From positions 1-56,668 of the forward strand of contig NZ_JAJAQI010000040.1 in NCBI RefSeq assembly GCF_020523605.1: a stretch of DNA of 56,668 nucleotides, given 5' to 3'. The number at the start of each line of letters is the position of its first letter. The stretch's first letter is position 1. The notes under the pieces were generated by a model, which worked only from the letters and a program-made list of their open reading frames with translations, searched no databases and was not told the DNA's origin. Source of the stretch: Roseicella aerolata. GTDB lineage: Bacteria > Pseudomonadota > Alphaproteobacteria > Acetobacterales > Acetobacteraceae. Position numbers and translations under genes: made by a program. Below are positions 29,611 through 38,594 of this stretch, piece by piece.

Positions 29611-29638
29611 GGTCCCTTCCCTCCCCTGTCTCGCATCC

Positions 29639-30670
29639 TCAGCGCGCGGGCTCGACCAGCACCTTCACCTGGCTGCCCGGCCGGCGCAGCGACTCGAAGG
29701 CTCCGGGGAGCGCCTCCAGGCCGATGACCTCGGTGACGAAATCCGCCGCGCGGATCTCCCCCGCCGCCAGATGCCGCAGCACGCGGGCGAAATCGGCGCG
29801 GGCATAGGCGAGGACGAAGCGGAGGCTGAGCTCCTTGCGGATGGCCATGCGGGGGCGGAGGCGGTCCTCCTCCATGCAGACGCCGACCACGACGATGCGC
29901 CCGCGCGGCGGTGCCAGCTCGATCATGCGCTGCAGCATCCCGGGCACGCCGACGCATTCGAAGATGAGGTCGGGCGGACCGCCCGCCGCTTCGGCGAAGG
30001 CTTCGGCCAGCGGCGCCGCCCCGGGGTCGAGCACCGCCGTCGCGCCGAGTTGCGCCGCCCGGAGCCGGCGCGCCGCCCCCGGCTCGCTCACCACCACCGC
30101 GCCGGCCCCGCCGAGCCGCGCCAGGACCGCGACGGCAAGCCCGATCGGGCCCGCCCCCGTCACCAGCACGCGGGCGCCGGGCGGCATCTCCGCCATGACG
30201 ACGGCATGCGCGCCGACCGCCAGCGGCTCCAGCAGCGCACCCTCGGCGAAGCCGACGTCCTCCGGCAGGCGGAGCGCCTGGCTGGCGCGGATGCGCACGC
30301 GCTCCGCATAGCCGCCCGGCGCGGCGGGGGAGAAGCCGAGGCCGGTGATGCCCGGGCAGACCGCCGCCAGGCCCTTCCGGCACTCGCCGAAGGGCTCGCA
30401 TTCGGCGCAGGGGGCGAAGGGAATGCCGGCGATGCGGTCGCCGGGGCGGAAGGCCGGATCGCCGGAGGCGATGACCGTGCCGGCGAATTCATGGCCCAGC
30501 ACCGTGCCGGGCTGCAGCCGGTAGTCCGGCACCTCGGTCGCATGCAGGTCGCTGCCGCAGATGCCGCAGAGGGCCACCTGCAGCAGCAGGTCGCCGGGGC
30601 CGGCCTCGGGCTCCGGCAGGGCACGCAGCGCAAGCGGGCGCCCGATGCCTTCGAAAACGGCGGCGCGCAT
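29639..30670 (-). CDS. zinc-dependent medium-chain alcohol dehydrogenase
   Basis: This 343-residue MDR-family dehydrogenase has the catalytic zinc site CGICGSDLH plus GHEFAG, but the structural zinc lobe (CAECEPFGECRKGLAAVC) has four Cys in slightly unusual spacing. The NAD(P)-binding segment is VTGAGPIGLAVAVLARLGGA (about residues 168-187). It resembles threonine, sorbitol or butanediol dehydrogenases, so a secondary alcohol substrate is likely. It is the first gene of a pair with the amino-acid-type receptor and diverges from an SDR gene. Confidence 0.85.
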   Translation of the reverse strand: MRAAVFEGIGRPLALRALPEPEAGPGDLLLQVALCGICGSDLHATEVPDYRLQPGTVLGHEFAGTVIASGDPAFRPGDRIAGIPFAPCAECEPFGECRKGLAAVCPGITGLGFSPAAPGGYAERVRIRASQALRLPEDVGFAEGALLEPLAVGAHAVVMAEMPPGARVLVTGAGPIGLAVAVLARLGGAGAVVVSEPGAARRLRAAQLGATAVLDPGAAPLAEAFAEAAGGPPDLIFECVGVPGMLQRMIELAPPRGRIVVVGVCMEEDRLRPRMAIRKELSLRFVLAYARADFARVLRHLAAGEIRAADFVTEVIGLEALPGAFESLRRPGSQVKVLVEPAR

Positions 30671-30755
30671 GGGACGTTTCCTTCCTTCGATAGCAAGCTA
30701 GGCTTCCGGCCGCCGGCACCGCAAGCCGGCGGTCAAGGATGGGGGAGGAAGGGAG

Positions 30756-31532
30756 ATGGCCCGTTTCTCGGAGAAGGTGGTGCTCGTCACCGGCGGCGGT
30801 TCCGGCATCGGCGCGGCGGCGGCGGTGCGCTTCCTCGCGGATGGCGCCGCGGTCTGCATCGCCGATCTGCGGGCCGAGGCGCTGGCGGCGCAGGTGGAGG
30901 CGCTGAATGCCGGCCCGCGGCTGCATGCGGTGGAGTGCGACGTTACCGATGAGGCTGCAGTGAACTCCCTCATTGCCGAGGTCGCCACGCATTTCGGCCG
31001 GCTCGACGTGCTGGTGAACAATGCCGGCTTCGGCAGCTTCGCCCGCGTCGAGGAACTGACGACAGAGAACTGGCGCCGCGTGCAGGCGGTCTGCCTCGAC
31101 AGCGTCTTCTTCGGCAGCCGGGCGGCGATGCCGCACCTCAAGGCGCGGCAGGGCTGCATCGTCAACACCGCCTCGATCAGCGGGCTGCGCGGCGATTACG
31201 GCTTCGCCGCCTACAACGCGGCCAAGGGCGGGGTGGTGAACCTGACGCGGAACATGGCGATCGACCATGCGCGGGACGGCGTGCGGGTGAACGCCGTCTG
31301 CCCGGGGCTGACCGCGACGCCGCTGACGACGAAATTCACCGACCGGCCCGACATCATGGCCGAGTACGACCGCCGGATTCCCATGCGCCGGCCAGGGCGG
31401 CCGGAGGAGATGGCGGCCGCCATCGCCTTCCTCGCCTCCGAGGACGCCTCCTACATCACCGGCGTGACGCTGGCCGTGGATGGTGGCATTACCGCCGCCA
31501 CCGGGCAGCCCAATTTCCTCGACCTGCTGTAG
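30756..31532 (+). CDS. SDR-family oxidoreductase
   Basis: This 258-residue classical short-chain dehydrogenase has the cofactor motif VTGGGSGIG (TGxxxGxG) at about residues 11-19, NNAG at about 88, catalytic Ser in NTASISG, and YNAAKGG with the YxxxK pair. A C-terminal GVTLAVDGG closes the fold. The Asp in IADLR after beta-2 points to NAD(H). Its substrate is unknown. It is divergent from the alcohol dehydrogenase with an 85-base gap, so both may belong to one alcohol or polyol pathway. A good Shine-Dalgarno (GGAAGGGAG) precedes it. Confidence 0.88.
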   Translation: MARFSEKVVLVTGGGSGIGAAAAVRFLADGAAVCIADLRAEALAAQVEALNAGPRLHAVECDVTDEAAVNSLIAEVATHFGRLDVLVNNAGFGSFARVEELTTENWRRVQAVCLDSVFFGSRAAMPHLKARQGCIVNTASISGLRGDYGFAAYNAAKGGVVNLTRNMAIDHARDGVRVNAVCPGLTATPLTTKFTDRPDIMAEYDRRIPMRRPGRPEEMAAAIAFLASEDASYITGVTLAVDGGITAATGQPNFLDLL

Positions 31533-31537
31533 CCCTG

Positions 31538-31553
31538 CCCCCAAAGGAGGGGG
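31538..31553 (+). terminator. short hairpin after the SDR gene
   Basis: CCCCC-AAAGGA-GGGGG followed by TTCGT lies 5 bases after the SDR stop and ahead of ppa. It is a weak candidate because the stem is short. Confidence 0.4.
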
Positions 31554-31647
31554 TTCGTCACCCGGCGCGGGGCTGTTATGTTGCACTGCGACATGGAGCC
31601 CCGCGGCCCGGCCGCTCGCCCGCACGGCGCATCATCTGGAGAGACAA

Positions 31648-32184
31648 ATGCGTATCGACGCCATCCCCATCGGCAAGAACCCGCCCGAGGACGTCAACGT
31701 CATCGTCGAGGTCGCCATCGGGGGCGAGCCCATCAAGTACGAGATGGACAAGGAGGCGGGCACGCTGATCGTCGACCGTTTCCTCTATACGCCGATGCGC
31801 TATCCCGGGAATTACGGCTTCGTCCCGCACACGCTGAGCGAGGATGGCGACCCGATCGACGTGCTGATCGCCAATACCCGCCCGATTGTGCCCGGCGCGG
31901 TGATCGCGGTCCGTCCCGTGGGCGTGCTGCGGATGGAGGATGACGGCGGCGGCGACGAGAAGATCATCGCCGTGCCGGTGCCGAAGCTGACGCGGCGCTA
32001 CGAGAAGGTCACGAACTACTCGGACCTGCCGCAGATCACCCTCGACCAGATCCAGCACTTCTTCGAGCACTACAAGGACCTCGAGCCCGGCAAGTGGGTG
32101 AAGGTCGCGGGCTGGGGCGACGCCGCCGAGGCCAAGCGCATGATCGTCGAGGCGATCGAGCGCGCGAAGAAGGCGAAGGGCTGA
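31648..32184 (+). CDS. ppa: inorganic pyrophosphatase
   Basis: This 178-residue family I soluble pyrophosphatase hydrolyses PPi to two phosphates in the cytoplasm, driving biosynthesis. Visible are YEMDKEAG, the [13 protein letters not shown] motif and the triple-Asp site DGDPIDVL with later [14 protein letters not shown]. Length fits the family. The start is set by TGGAGAG before ATG 31648; the frame is open upstream without a ribosome-binding site. It appears to be a single-gene unit. Confidence 0.97.
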   Translation: MRIDAIPIGKNPPEDVNVIVEVAIGGEPIKYEMDKEAGTLIVDRFLYTPMRYPGNYGFVPHTLSEDGDPIDVLIANTRPIVPGAVIAVRPVGVLRMEDDGGGDEKIIAVPVPKLTRRYEKVTNYSDLPQITLDQIQHFFEHYKDLEPGKWVKVAGWGDAAEAKRMIVEAIERAKKAKG

Positions 32185-32401
32185 CCTTCCCCCCACCCTC
32201 CGCCGCCCCGGGCGGCGGAGGGCAGGGGCCCGCCTGGCCCGACAGGCAGGCCGTCGGGACAGGCGGGATACCGCCGCCCGACGCCCCGCTCCGCGCGGGG
32301 CGCCGCGGCCCCCTGCCGGGCCTCGCCAGGGCTCTCGGAAACCGGGCATGCAATCGTGGCGCCCTCCCGGCCGGCGCCGCGCCACCCCATCTGGGCCGCC
32401 G

Positions 32402-33715
32402 ATGACAGTCTTCCCCCCGCCCGCCGGCCAGGCGGACCGCCAGGCCAGCCTGCCCGATCCCGACGCCCCGCTGCGCGCCGCCCTCGCCCGGCACCGCGCC
32501 ATCGCCACCGGCCTGCTGGCCGGGATGGCCGGGCTGACCGTCGGCAGCTACGCCCTGCCCCCGGGCTACTGGACCGATCTGCTGCAGGCGGCGTCCAAGG
32601 CCGGCGTGGTCGGCGGCATCGCCGACTGGTTCGCGGTGACGGCGCTGTTCCGCCGGCCGCTCGGCCTGCCCATCCCGCACACCGCCATCATCCCGAAGCA
32701 GAAGGAGAGGCTTGGCCAGGGCCTCGGCCGCTTCGTCGCCAACCACGTCTTCACCGAGGCCGAGGTGGCGCGGGTGCTCAGCCGGCTGGACCTGGCCGGC
32801 ATCGTGCGCAGCTTCATGGCTGATCCGGCGACCGCCCGGCCGGCGGCAGAGGCGATCGCCGCCTCCCTCCCCCGGCTGCTGGCGAGCCTGGAGGATGGCC
32901 GCGCGCGGCGGCTGATCGGGCGGCTGCTGCCGCGGCTGGCGGGCGGCCCGGGCGGCGCCCGCATCGTCGCGCGCGCGCTGCGCAGCCTGATGGAGGGCGG
33001 CAAGCACCAGGAGGTGTTCGACCTGGCGATCACCGAGCTCCGCCGCCTGCTGGTGGAGAAGGAGGACCAGCTCCGCGCCGCCATCGAGGCCCGGGTGCGG
33101 GAGGAAGGCGGCCGCCTGGTCGGCTGGGCACTCGGCGCCGCCGTCGCCCGGCGGGCGCTGGCCGGGGTGAATGCCGAGCTGGCCCGGATGGAGGCCGATG
33201 ACAGCGACCTGCGCCGCGCCTTCGAGCAGTGGATCCGGACGGAGGTGGAGCGGCTGGAGACCGACCCGGAGCGGGCCGCGGCGCTCGGCCGGGCCATGCG
33301 CAAGGCGATGGCGCACCCGACCGTCGCCGCCTGGCTCGGCGATGTCTGGGGCCGGCTCCGGGCGGCGCTGGAGGCCGATGCGGCCAATCCGCAGGGCCGG
33401 ACGGTGACCCTGCTGGAGGGCGCCTTCGCCAATGCCGGCACGCTGCTGGCCGAGGATCCGAGGGCGCGGGAGCGGCTGAACCTCGCGGTGCAGCGGGTGC
33501 TGGTGCGCCTGATGCCGGCGGCGCGGATGCAACTCGCGGGCTTCATCGCCCAGGTGGTCGCGGGCTGGGACACCGCGCAGGTGACGGAGAAGATCGAGCT
33601 GCGGGTCGGGCGCGACCTTCAGTATGTCCGGATGAACGGCACCCTGGTCGGCTTCCTGGTCGGCGGGGTGCTGTTCGCCGTGCTCACCGCGCTGTTCGGC
33701 CGGGTGGCGTTCTGA
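32402..33715 (+). CDS. DUF445 (YjiN-like) membrane protein
   Basis: This 437-residue DUF445 protein has a hydrophobic segment near residues 30-55, then the family hallmark KAGVVGGIADWFAVTALFRRPLGLPIPHTAIIP-like region. A long, mostly helical soluble part follows (about 110-400), and a C-terminal membrane helix (GTLVGFLVGGVLFAVLTALFG) anchors the end. Function is unknown in the family. ATG 32402 is preferred over an in-frame ATG at 32348, which would add a basic, Pro-rich leader. The 217-base gap after ppa shows no clear signal. Confidence 0.82.
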   Translation: MTVFPPPAGQADRQASLPDPDAPLRAALARHRAIATGLLAGMAGLTVGSYALPPGYWTDLLQAASKAGVVGGIADWFAVTALFRRPLGLPIPHTAIIPKQKERLGQGLGRFVANHVFTEAEVARVLSRLDLAGIVRSFMADPATARPAAEAIAASLPRLLASLEDGRARRLIGRLLPRLAGGPGGARIVARALRSLMEGGKHQEVFDLAITELRRLLVEKEDQLRAAIEARVREEGGRLVGWALGAAVARRALAGVNAELARMEADDSDLRRAFEQWIRTEVERLETDPERAAALGRAMRKAMAHPTVAAWLGDVWGRLRAALEADAANPQGRTVTLLEGAFANAGTLLAEDPRARERLNLAVQRVLVRLMPAARMQLAGFIAQVVAGWDTAQVTEKIELRVGRDLQYVRMNGTLVGFLVGGVLFAVLTALFGRVAF

Positions 33716-33951
33716 GCCCGGGCGGGCGCTGGGCAGGGATGCTCCCCGTCGCGCCGCAGCCGGCCCTGCGGCCTGGGCCCCGCCCCCGCGGCGGACCCAC
33801 GCCCCGACCATCGCCGGCTGGTGCATCGCCCGTGCCGCTGCTGCGGGGGGACCAGGGTCCGTCCACCGGGAAGTCGGGACATCCCGGGCGGCAACCGGCC
33901 GAGGCGCGGCCGCCCCCTTCCCGGCCGGGGCGGCGTGGCTACACTTGGCGC

Positions 33952-34995
33952 ATGACCCTCGGCCTCGCCATCCTCGACCAGTCCACCATCGCCTCGGGCC
34001 GCGGCGCGGACGAGGCTATCCGGGAAACCCTCGTCCTCGCCCGGCTGGCGGATGAGTGGGGCTATGGCCGCTACTGGCTGGCCGAACACCATAACAGCGG
34101 CGCCCATGCCGGCTCGGCGCCCGAGATGCTGGTGGCCGCCATCGCCGCCACCACCCGGCGCATCCGCGTCGGCACGGCGGGCGTCATGCTGCCGCACTAC
34201 GCCGCCCTGAAGGTCGCCGAGCAGTTCAAGGTGGCGGAGGCGATCGCGCCCGGCCGGATCGATCTCGGCCTCGGCCGGGCGCCGGGCAGCGACGGGCGCA
34301 CCGCCTTTGCGCTGAACCCGAATGCGAATGAGGCGGCCGAGCGCTTCCCGAACCAAGTCATGGACCTGCTGGGCTGGCTGGGGGATGGCCTGCCGGAAGG
34401 CCATCCCTTCCGCGCGGTCGCCGCCAACCCGCAGGTGCCGACCCGGCCGGAGGTCTGGATCCTCGGGTCCAGCGACTATGGCGCGCAGGTCGCCGCCTAT
34501 TTCGGCCTGCCCTACTGCTTCGCGCATTTCATCGGGGAGCGCGGCTCCGAACAGGTCATGGGGCTGTACCGCGAGGGCTTCCGGCCGCATCCGGGCCAGC
34601 CCGGCCGCCTCGCGGCGCCGCATGGCGCGCTCGGCGTCTTCGCCCTGACTGCCGACACCGAGGCGGAGGCCTGGCGGCTCTACAGGTCGCGCGAACTCTG
34701 GCGGCTGTTCCGTGACACCGGCCGCTTCCCGCCCCTTCCCTCGGTCGAGGAGGCCGAGGCCTATCCCTTTACCGAGGCGGAGCGGGCGCATCTCGACCGC
34801 CTCCGCGCCCGCGCCATCGTCGGCGCGCCGGAGCAGGTGAAGGGGAAGCTGGAGGCGCTGGCGGCGGCGCATGGCACGCAGGAGGTGGCGGTGCTGACGC
34901 CCTGCCACGATCCAGCGGCGCGCCAGCGCAGCTACCGGCTGCTGGCCGAGGCCTTCGGCCTGACCACCGCGCCGCTGCCGGCCGCCGCGGCATAG
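33952..34995 (+). CDS. LLM-class flavin-dependent oxidoreductase (luciferase-like)
   Basis: This 347-residue bacterial luciferase-like monooxygenase has a TIM-barrel with YWLAEHHNSGAHAGSAPEMLVAAIA near residues 40-65, GTAGVMLPHYAALKVAEQFK and IDLGLGRAPGSDG, all standard for the MsnO8/YhbW-like subgroup. It would use reduced flavin supplied by a separate reductase. Substrate unknown. Start at ATG 33952 matches the family N-terminus; a long upstream open frame is the antisense-free overlap of the preceding gene and is not used. The 236-base gap before it holds no clear element. Confidence 0.88.
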   Translation: MTLGLAILDQSTIASGRGADEAIRETLVLARLADEWGYGRYWLAEHHNSGAHAGSAPEMLVAAIAATTRRIRVGTAGVMLPHYAALKVAEQFKVAEAIAPGRIDLGLGRAPGSDGRTAFALNPNANEAAERFPNQVMDLLGWLGDGLPEGHPFRAVAANPQVPTRPEVWILGSSDYGAQVAAYFGLPYCFAHFIGERGSEQVMGLYREGFRPHPGQPGRLAAPHGALGVFALTADTEAEAWRLYRSRELWRLFRDTGRFPPLPSVEEAEAYPFTEAERAHLDRLRARAIVGAPEQVKGKLEALAAAHGTQEVAVLTPCHDPAARQRSYRLLAEAFGLTTAPLPAAAA

Positions 34996-35072
34996 GGGCC
35001 GGAGCGCGGCCGGGCGGCGGGACACCCGGAATGCGGCCGAATGCGGCCGCACCCATCCTTGGCCTATGCCGC
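34987..35072. repeat. long-range inverted repeat across a convergent gap
   Basis: GCGGCATAGG (34987-34996) includes the stop of the luciferase-like gene and is exactly repeated inverted at 35063-35072, just before the end of the convergent gene. A direct repeat ATGCGGCCGA/ATGCGGCCGC (35031-35050) lies in the loop. It may shape the 3' ends of both transcripts. Confidence 0.4.
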
Positions 35073-35088
35073 CCCGGCGCCCGTGCGG

Positions 35089-35610
35089 TCAGCGATTCGC
35101 CCCGCCGCCCTGCACCGCCGGCGCCGGCATGCTGCCGCCGGCCTGGCCGGCCGCCGAGACCACATGCCCGCGCAGTTCGGCGAGCACCTGCAGCGCGTCC
35201 CGCGCCGCCTCATCCGCCTTTTCCTTGGAGAGCGAGCGGTCCGGGCCGACCTGGTTGAAATCCCGCCGCATGCGGCGCTGCGCCTCCTGATAGGCGACCG
35301 TCTCGGCGAAACCCTCCGGCACCCGCTGCATGTCCTGCCAGGCGCTGCGGACCGTCTGCATCAGATTGATGCGTTCCTGCGAGAAGGCGCCGGTCTGGCT
35401 CTCGGTCCGGCCGGCTGCATGCTCCTCCCGCGCGCGGGCGAGCCGCGCCTCGGCATCCTGCAGCAGCAGCGCATAGGCCTGCAGGTCGGCGGCGGCCGCG
35501 GTCGCCGGCGGCGGGGTCTGCCGCGCGGTCTCGCGGGCGGATTGTGCCGTGGCCAGGGCGGGCAGCCCCGCCGTCAGTGCCAGCGCCGCCAAGATCGTGA
35601 CTGCCCGCAT
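35089..35610 (-). CDS. secreted hypothetical protein
   Basis: This 173-residue protein has a signal peptide MRAVTILAALALTAGLPALATAQ. The mature part is helical and rich in Gln, Arg and Ala (AYALLLQDAEARLARAREEHAAG; QEAQRRMRRDFNQVGPDRSLSKEKADEAA), with a disordered Gly/Pro tail. I do not recognise the family. The ATG at 35610 is certain enough because GGAGGAG lies six bases before it. It would be periplasmic. It stands between a luciferase-like gene and a Bug-type receptor on the same strand as the latter, 107 bases downstream. Confidence 0.7.
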   Translation of the reverse strand: MRAVTILAALALTAGLPALATAQSARETARQTPPPATAAAADLQAYALLLQDAEARLARAREEHAAGRTESQTGAFSQERINLMQTVRSAWQDMQRVPEGFAETVAYQEAQRRMRRDFNQVGPDRSLSKEKADEAARDALQVLAELRGHVVSAAGQAGGSMPAPAVQGGGANR

Positions 35611-35717
35611 CGCCGTCTCCTCCATCGCTCCGGCGGCGAACGCCGCGCGCGGCGAGGCGGTTGCCCGGCCACGGGCAGGCCGGGCCGGGTCGCCGCCCCG
35701 GCGGCGGGCCGTTGCCG

Positions 35718-36689
35718 TCAGTCCGCGCGGATGCCGTTGGCGCGCACCACCCCGCCCCAGACCTCCACCTGCCGCTCCAGGAAGGCCTGCAGGGCCGGCG
35801 GGTCGGAGAGCACGAGGCGGGCCTGCTGCGCCTCCTCCATCTGCCGCCGCGCCCGCTCCTCCGAGAGGCTCTCGCGCAGCGCCGCGTTCATCCGCGCGAC
35901 CAGGGGCGCCGGCGTGCCGGCCGGGGCGAAGACGCCCCACCAGGCCTCCGCCTGCAGGCCGGCGAAGCCCGCTTCCTCCGCTGCCTGGACCTGGGCGAGC
36001 GCCGGCAGGCGCGCCGGGCCGAATTGCGCGATGGCGCGCAGCGTCCCGCCGGCGATATGCGGCGCCAGCAGCGCTGCGCTGCCGATCATCACCTCCACAT
36101 GGCCGGCGATGGTGTCGTTCACGGCCAGCCCGCCGCCGCGATAGGCGATGTGCGGCATGCGCGTGCCGGTGCGGGACTGCAGCAGCATCATCGTGAGATG
36201 GCCGATCGTGCCATTGCCGGTGGAGCCGTAGGAGACCGCCTCCGGCCGCGCCTTCGCCGCCACCACCAGGTCGGCGAGCGTCCGGTAGGGCCGGTCCGGC
36301 CGGGTCGCGATCACATAGGGCGCGCCGCCGATCAGCATGACCGGATCGAGGTCGCGCATCAGGTTGAAGGACAGGTTCGGCAGCAGCGCCGGCAGCACCG
36401 CATGGCTGTCGAAGGTGAGCAGCCAGGTCAGCCCGTCCGGTGCCGCCTTCGCCACCGCCTCCGTCCCGATCGCGCCGGCGGCGCCGGAGCGGTTCTCGAC
36501 CACCACCGGCTGGCCGAGCCGCTGGGTGAGGCCGGGCGAGGCCAGCCGGGCCACGGCATCGGTCGAGCCGCCGGCGGCAAAGGGGACGATGATGCGGAGG
36601 GGCGCCGTGCCCTGGGCGCGGAGCGCGGGCGCGGCCAGTGCCGCGCCGGCCAGGCCGAGCGCCGTCCGGCGCCCGATGCAATGGGTCAT
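35718..36689 (-). CDS. Bug-family (TctC-like) tripartite tricarboxylate-type receptor
   Basis: This 323-residue periplasmic binding protein has a Tat-like signal (GRRTALGLAGAALAAPALRAQ). IIVPFAAGGSTDAVARL is the Bug signature, and VVVENRSGAAGAIGTEAVAKAAPDG and YGSTGNGTIGHL confirm the family, which binds carboxylates through two water molecules. No TctA/TctB permease genes are adjacent, as is usual for the many orphan receptors of this family in beta- and some alphaproteobacteria. Ligand unknown. Confidence 0.92.
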   Translation of the reverse strand: MTHCIGRRTALGLAGAALAAPALRAQGTAPLRIIVPFAAGGSTDAVARLASPGLTQRLGQPVVVENRSGAAGAIGTEAVAKAAPDGLTWLLTFDSHAVLPALLPNLSFNLMRDLDPVMLIGGAPYVIATRPDRPYRTLADLVVAAKARPEAVSYGSTGNGTIGHLTMMLLQSRTGTRMPHIAYRGGGLAVNDTIAGHVEVMIGSAALLAPHIAGGTLRAIAQFGPARLPALAQVQAAEEAGFAGLQAEAWWGVFAPAGTPAPLVARMNAALRESLSEERARRQMEEAQQARLVLSDPPALQAFLERQVEVWGGVVRANGIRAD

Positions 36690-36854
36690 GGTTTTCCTTC
36701 CCCGGACTCTTTTCGCCGCGCCGGAATCGACGGCGCGGCCCGCAGCCTCCTCTACAGGAAGCGTAGGGCTTGCCCAGACATGGGCGGAGCCCAGTGGAGG
36801 AATGGTTACGGCGGATGTCGCGCCGGCCTGGGGGCCGGCCGCCCGCGATCCATC

Positions 36855-37199
36855 CTATCCCGAGGGGAAATCCTCCGGCCGCGTCGTATGCCGCTGCCGG
36901 TGCGGCCGGCGGTGCCGCCACCAGTCGAGCGCCGGCCCGACGCCGACCAGCGGCGTCGCTGCCAGGGTCGCCAGTGCGAAACCGGCCGAGACCACGCGGG
37001 CGCCGAGGGCGAAGGTCAGCACGGTCAGCCCCGCCAGCGCCCCGGTCGTGCCGGCGCCCAGGGCGACCCAGCCCAGCACCCGCCGGTGGCGGGCATCCAG
37101 CCATTGCGGCGGCTGGCCCGCCTCCGTGCCGGTGCGGGGTGTGCCGTCCGGCGCGACGTCATAGAGACGCCTGGGGTCGATCTCGAAAGGCGTAGGCAG
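36855..37199 (-). CDS. small two-helix membrane protein, possible CTG start
   Basis: The protein-like frame reads LPTPFEIDPRRLYDVAPDG... and then two hydrophobic helices (VLGWVALGAGTTGALAGLTV; VVSAGFALATLAATPLVGVG) and a His/Arg-rich tail. No ATG, GTG or TTG exists upstream of an internal GTG at 37079, which would remove a 40-residue conserved-looking N-terminus. A CTG at 37199 stands five bases after GGAGGT, so it may be the true start (114 residues). The gene follows another small membrane-protein gene by 30 bases. Function unknown. Confidence 0.45.
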   Translation of the reverse strand: MPTPFEIDPRRLYDVAPDGTPRTGTEAGQPPQWLDARHRRVLGWVALGAGTTGALAGLTVLTFALGARVVSAGFALATLAATPLVGVGPALDWWRHRRPHRQRHTTRPEDFPSG

Positions 37200-37229
37200 G
37201 CCGCACCTCCGCCCGGCATGCGGCCGGGC

Positions 37230-37547
37230 TCAGCGCCGGAGGATGACGAATCGGACAGGCTGGCCGCCAGCGCGGCGCAGCCGCCGCATCCGCCACCAGA
37301 GCGAGACGAAGGCGACCAGCCCTGCGCCGATCGCGACTGGCAACAGCAGCCCGATGAAGACGACGGCGAGCGCAACCAGCAGCAGCCCGCCGGCCGCCAG
37401 CGTGACCAGCAGCGCCAGGCCGCCGAGCTTGCCGAGGGCGCGGTCCAGCCCGCTGCGGGGCGGCGGGTCGCGGAACTCACCCTCCGGCGTCATGTCCAGG
37501 ATGGTCGGGTCCCGGTATGGCGATCCGGGGCGCCGGTGCGTGTCCAT
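37230..37547 (-). CDS. small membrane protein
   Basis: This 105-residue protein begins MDTHRRPGSPYRDPTILDMTPEGEFRDPP, a conserved-looking soluble N-terminus. About 50 hydrophobic residues (GLALLVTLAAGGLLLVALAVVFIGLLLPVAIGAGLVAF) that can make two membrane helices follow, then a basic tail. I do not recognise the family. The start at 37547 begins the protein-like part; the frame is open further upstream. It is probably co-transcribed with the following small membrane-protein gene. The 290-base gap to its right has no supported element. Confidence 0.6.
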   Translation of the reverse strand: MDTHRRPGSPYRDPTILDMTPEGEFRDPPPRSGLDRALGKLGGLALLVTLAAGGLLLVALAVVFIGLLLPVAIGAGLVAFVSLWWRMRRLRRAGGQPVRFVILRR

Positions 37548-37837
37548 GGCCTTGATGTTGCCCGCCCTGGGGCCGGGTTCAACCCCGCTCCGTATCCTCG
37601 CCGCGGCGGAGGCTGTCGAGGTGCTGGAGGATGTCCGCGGTCGGCCGCTGGGTGGCATTGTCGTCATCGCCTCCCCGCCACTCGGCCCGGCTGTCGCGGC
37701 CAGATCGAGGCTGGCGGTCGCGATGACCGTCTTCGGCATGCCTTCGGGCCCCCGGCCCCGGCCGCTGTGGGTGGGGGCGCGCGCAACCGCCCTGCAGTGG
37801 GCGGCGTTGGCCCTCGCCTCTGGGAAAGACCGATTTC

Positions 37838-38092
37838 ATGAGCGACAGACGTTCCGATGATGACGCGCGCAACGCGCAGCCCCCGAAGGATGCCCGGCAC
37901 GGCACCGAGCACTCCCATCCCGCGCTGAGCCAGGAGCGGGGCGAGGACCCGGCGACCGGCAGCATCGACAGCCCGACCGCACCCGGCGAGGCGCAGGCGG
38001 GGGATCTCTCCGAGAGCGGCGCCAATCTCGGCGGGCCGGTGGATGTCTTCCCGCTGCGGGGCCGGGCGAGGAAGGAACGGCCGGCGGGTTGA
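37838..38092 (+). CDS. small acidic hypothetical protein
   Basis: This 84-residue hydrophilic, probably disordered protein (MSDRRSDDDARNAQPPKDARHG... GPVDVFPLRGRARKERPAG) is rich in Asp, Glu, Gly and Pro. GGGAAAGA lies about ten bases before the ATG. No domain can be seen. Unlike shadow frames it has a balanced charge pattern and a good start, but evidence remains modest. Confidence 0.4.
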   Translation: MSDRRSDDDARNAQPPKDARHGTEHSHPALSQERGEDPATGSIDSPTAPGEAQAGDLSESGANLGGPVDVFPLRGRARKERPAG

Positions 38093-38171
38093 CAAAGGGG
38101 CGGGTCGCCCGCTCTGTGCAAGGGCGGAGCCCCCGGTTTGCGCGGGGCCGGGCGGCCGCCCGGCCCGGGTT

Positions 38172-38594
38172 TCAGAGCGGCCGCACCACCAGCACCGTCC
38201 CCTCCACACCCTCGACCCGCACCCGCATCGGCGCGTCCGGCACCTTCACGTCGCGCGGCAGCCGCGCCGGCCAGTCGCTGTCGCCGATGCGCACCCGCAG
38301 TTCCGCGCCGTCCATGGGCAGCAGCATCCCGTGCCGCCCGACCAGCCCGGCATCCGGCGTATTCACCCGCACCGGCGGCCGCCTGCCCTTCAGCCGCAAG
38401 GACAGCGTGATGCCGCCGGCGAGCAGGGCGATGAAGACCGCCACCACCGCCTCGAAGGGCGGCAGCGCCGCCAGCACGACGATGCCGGTGCCGATCGCCG
38501 CCAGCCCGACCCAGACCAGGAAGATGCCCGGCAGCGCGAGTTCCGCCGCCAGCAGCAGCAGCCCGGCCAGGATCCAGATCAGCCCTGGTTCCAC
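38172..38594 (-). CDS. NfeD-like membrane protein
   Basis: This 140-residue protein has three hydrophobic segments (about residues 5-75: LIWILAGLLLLAAELALPG, FLVWVGLAAIGTGIVVLAAL, AVVAVFIALLAGG). A C-terminal OB-fold domain follows (GLVGRHGMLLPMDGAELRVRIGDSDWPARL). This is the short NfeD type that partners SPFH/stomatin proteins in membrane microdomains. The GTG start overlaps the end of the SPFH gene by 16 bases, confirming the classic pairing. Confidence 0.9.
   Translation of the reverse strand: MEPGLIWILAGLLLLAAELALPGIFLVWVGLAAIGTGIVVLAALPPFEAVVAVFIALLAGGITLSLRLKGRRPPVRVNTPDAGLVGRHGMLLPMDGAELRVRIGDSDWPARLPRDVKVPDAPMRVRVEGVEGTVLVVRPL

Noticed and set aside
37579-37760. Minus-strand frame end reading NATQRPTADILQHLDSLRRGE
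   Set aside because: It looks faintly protein-like, but no start codon or Shine-Dalgarno precedes it in frame.
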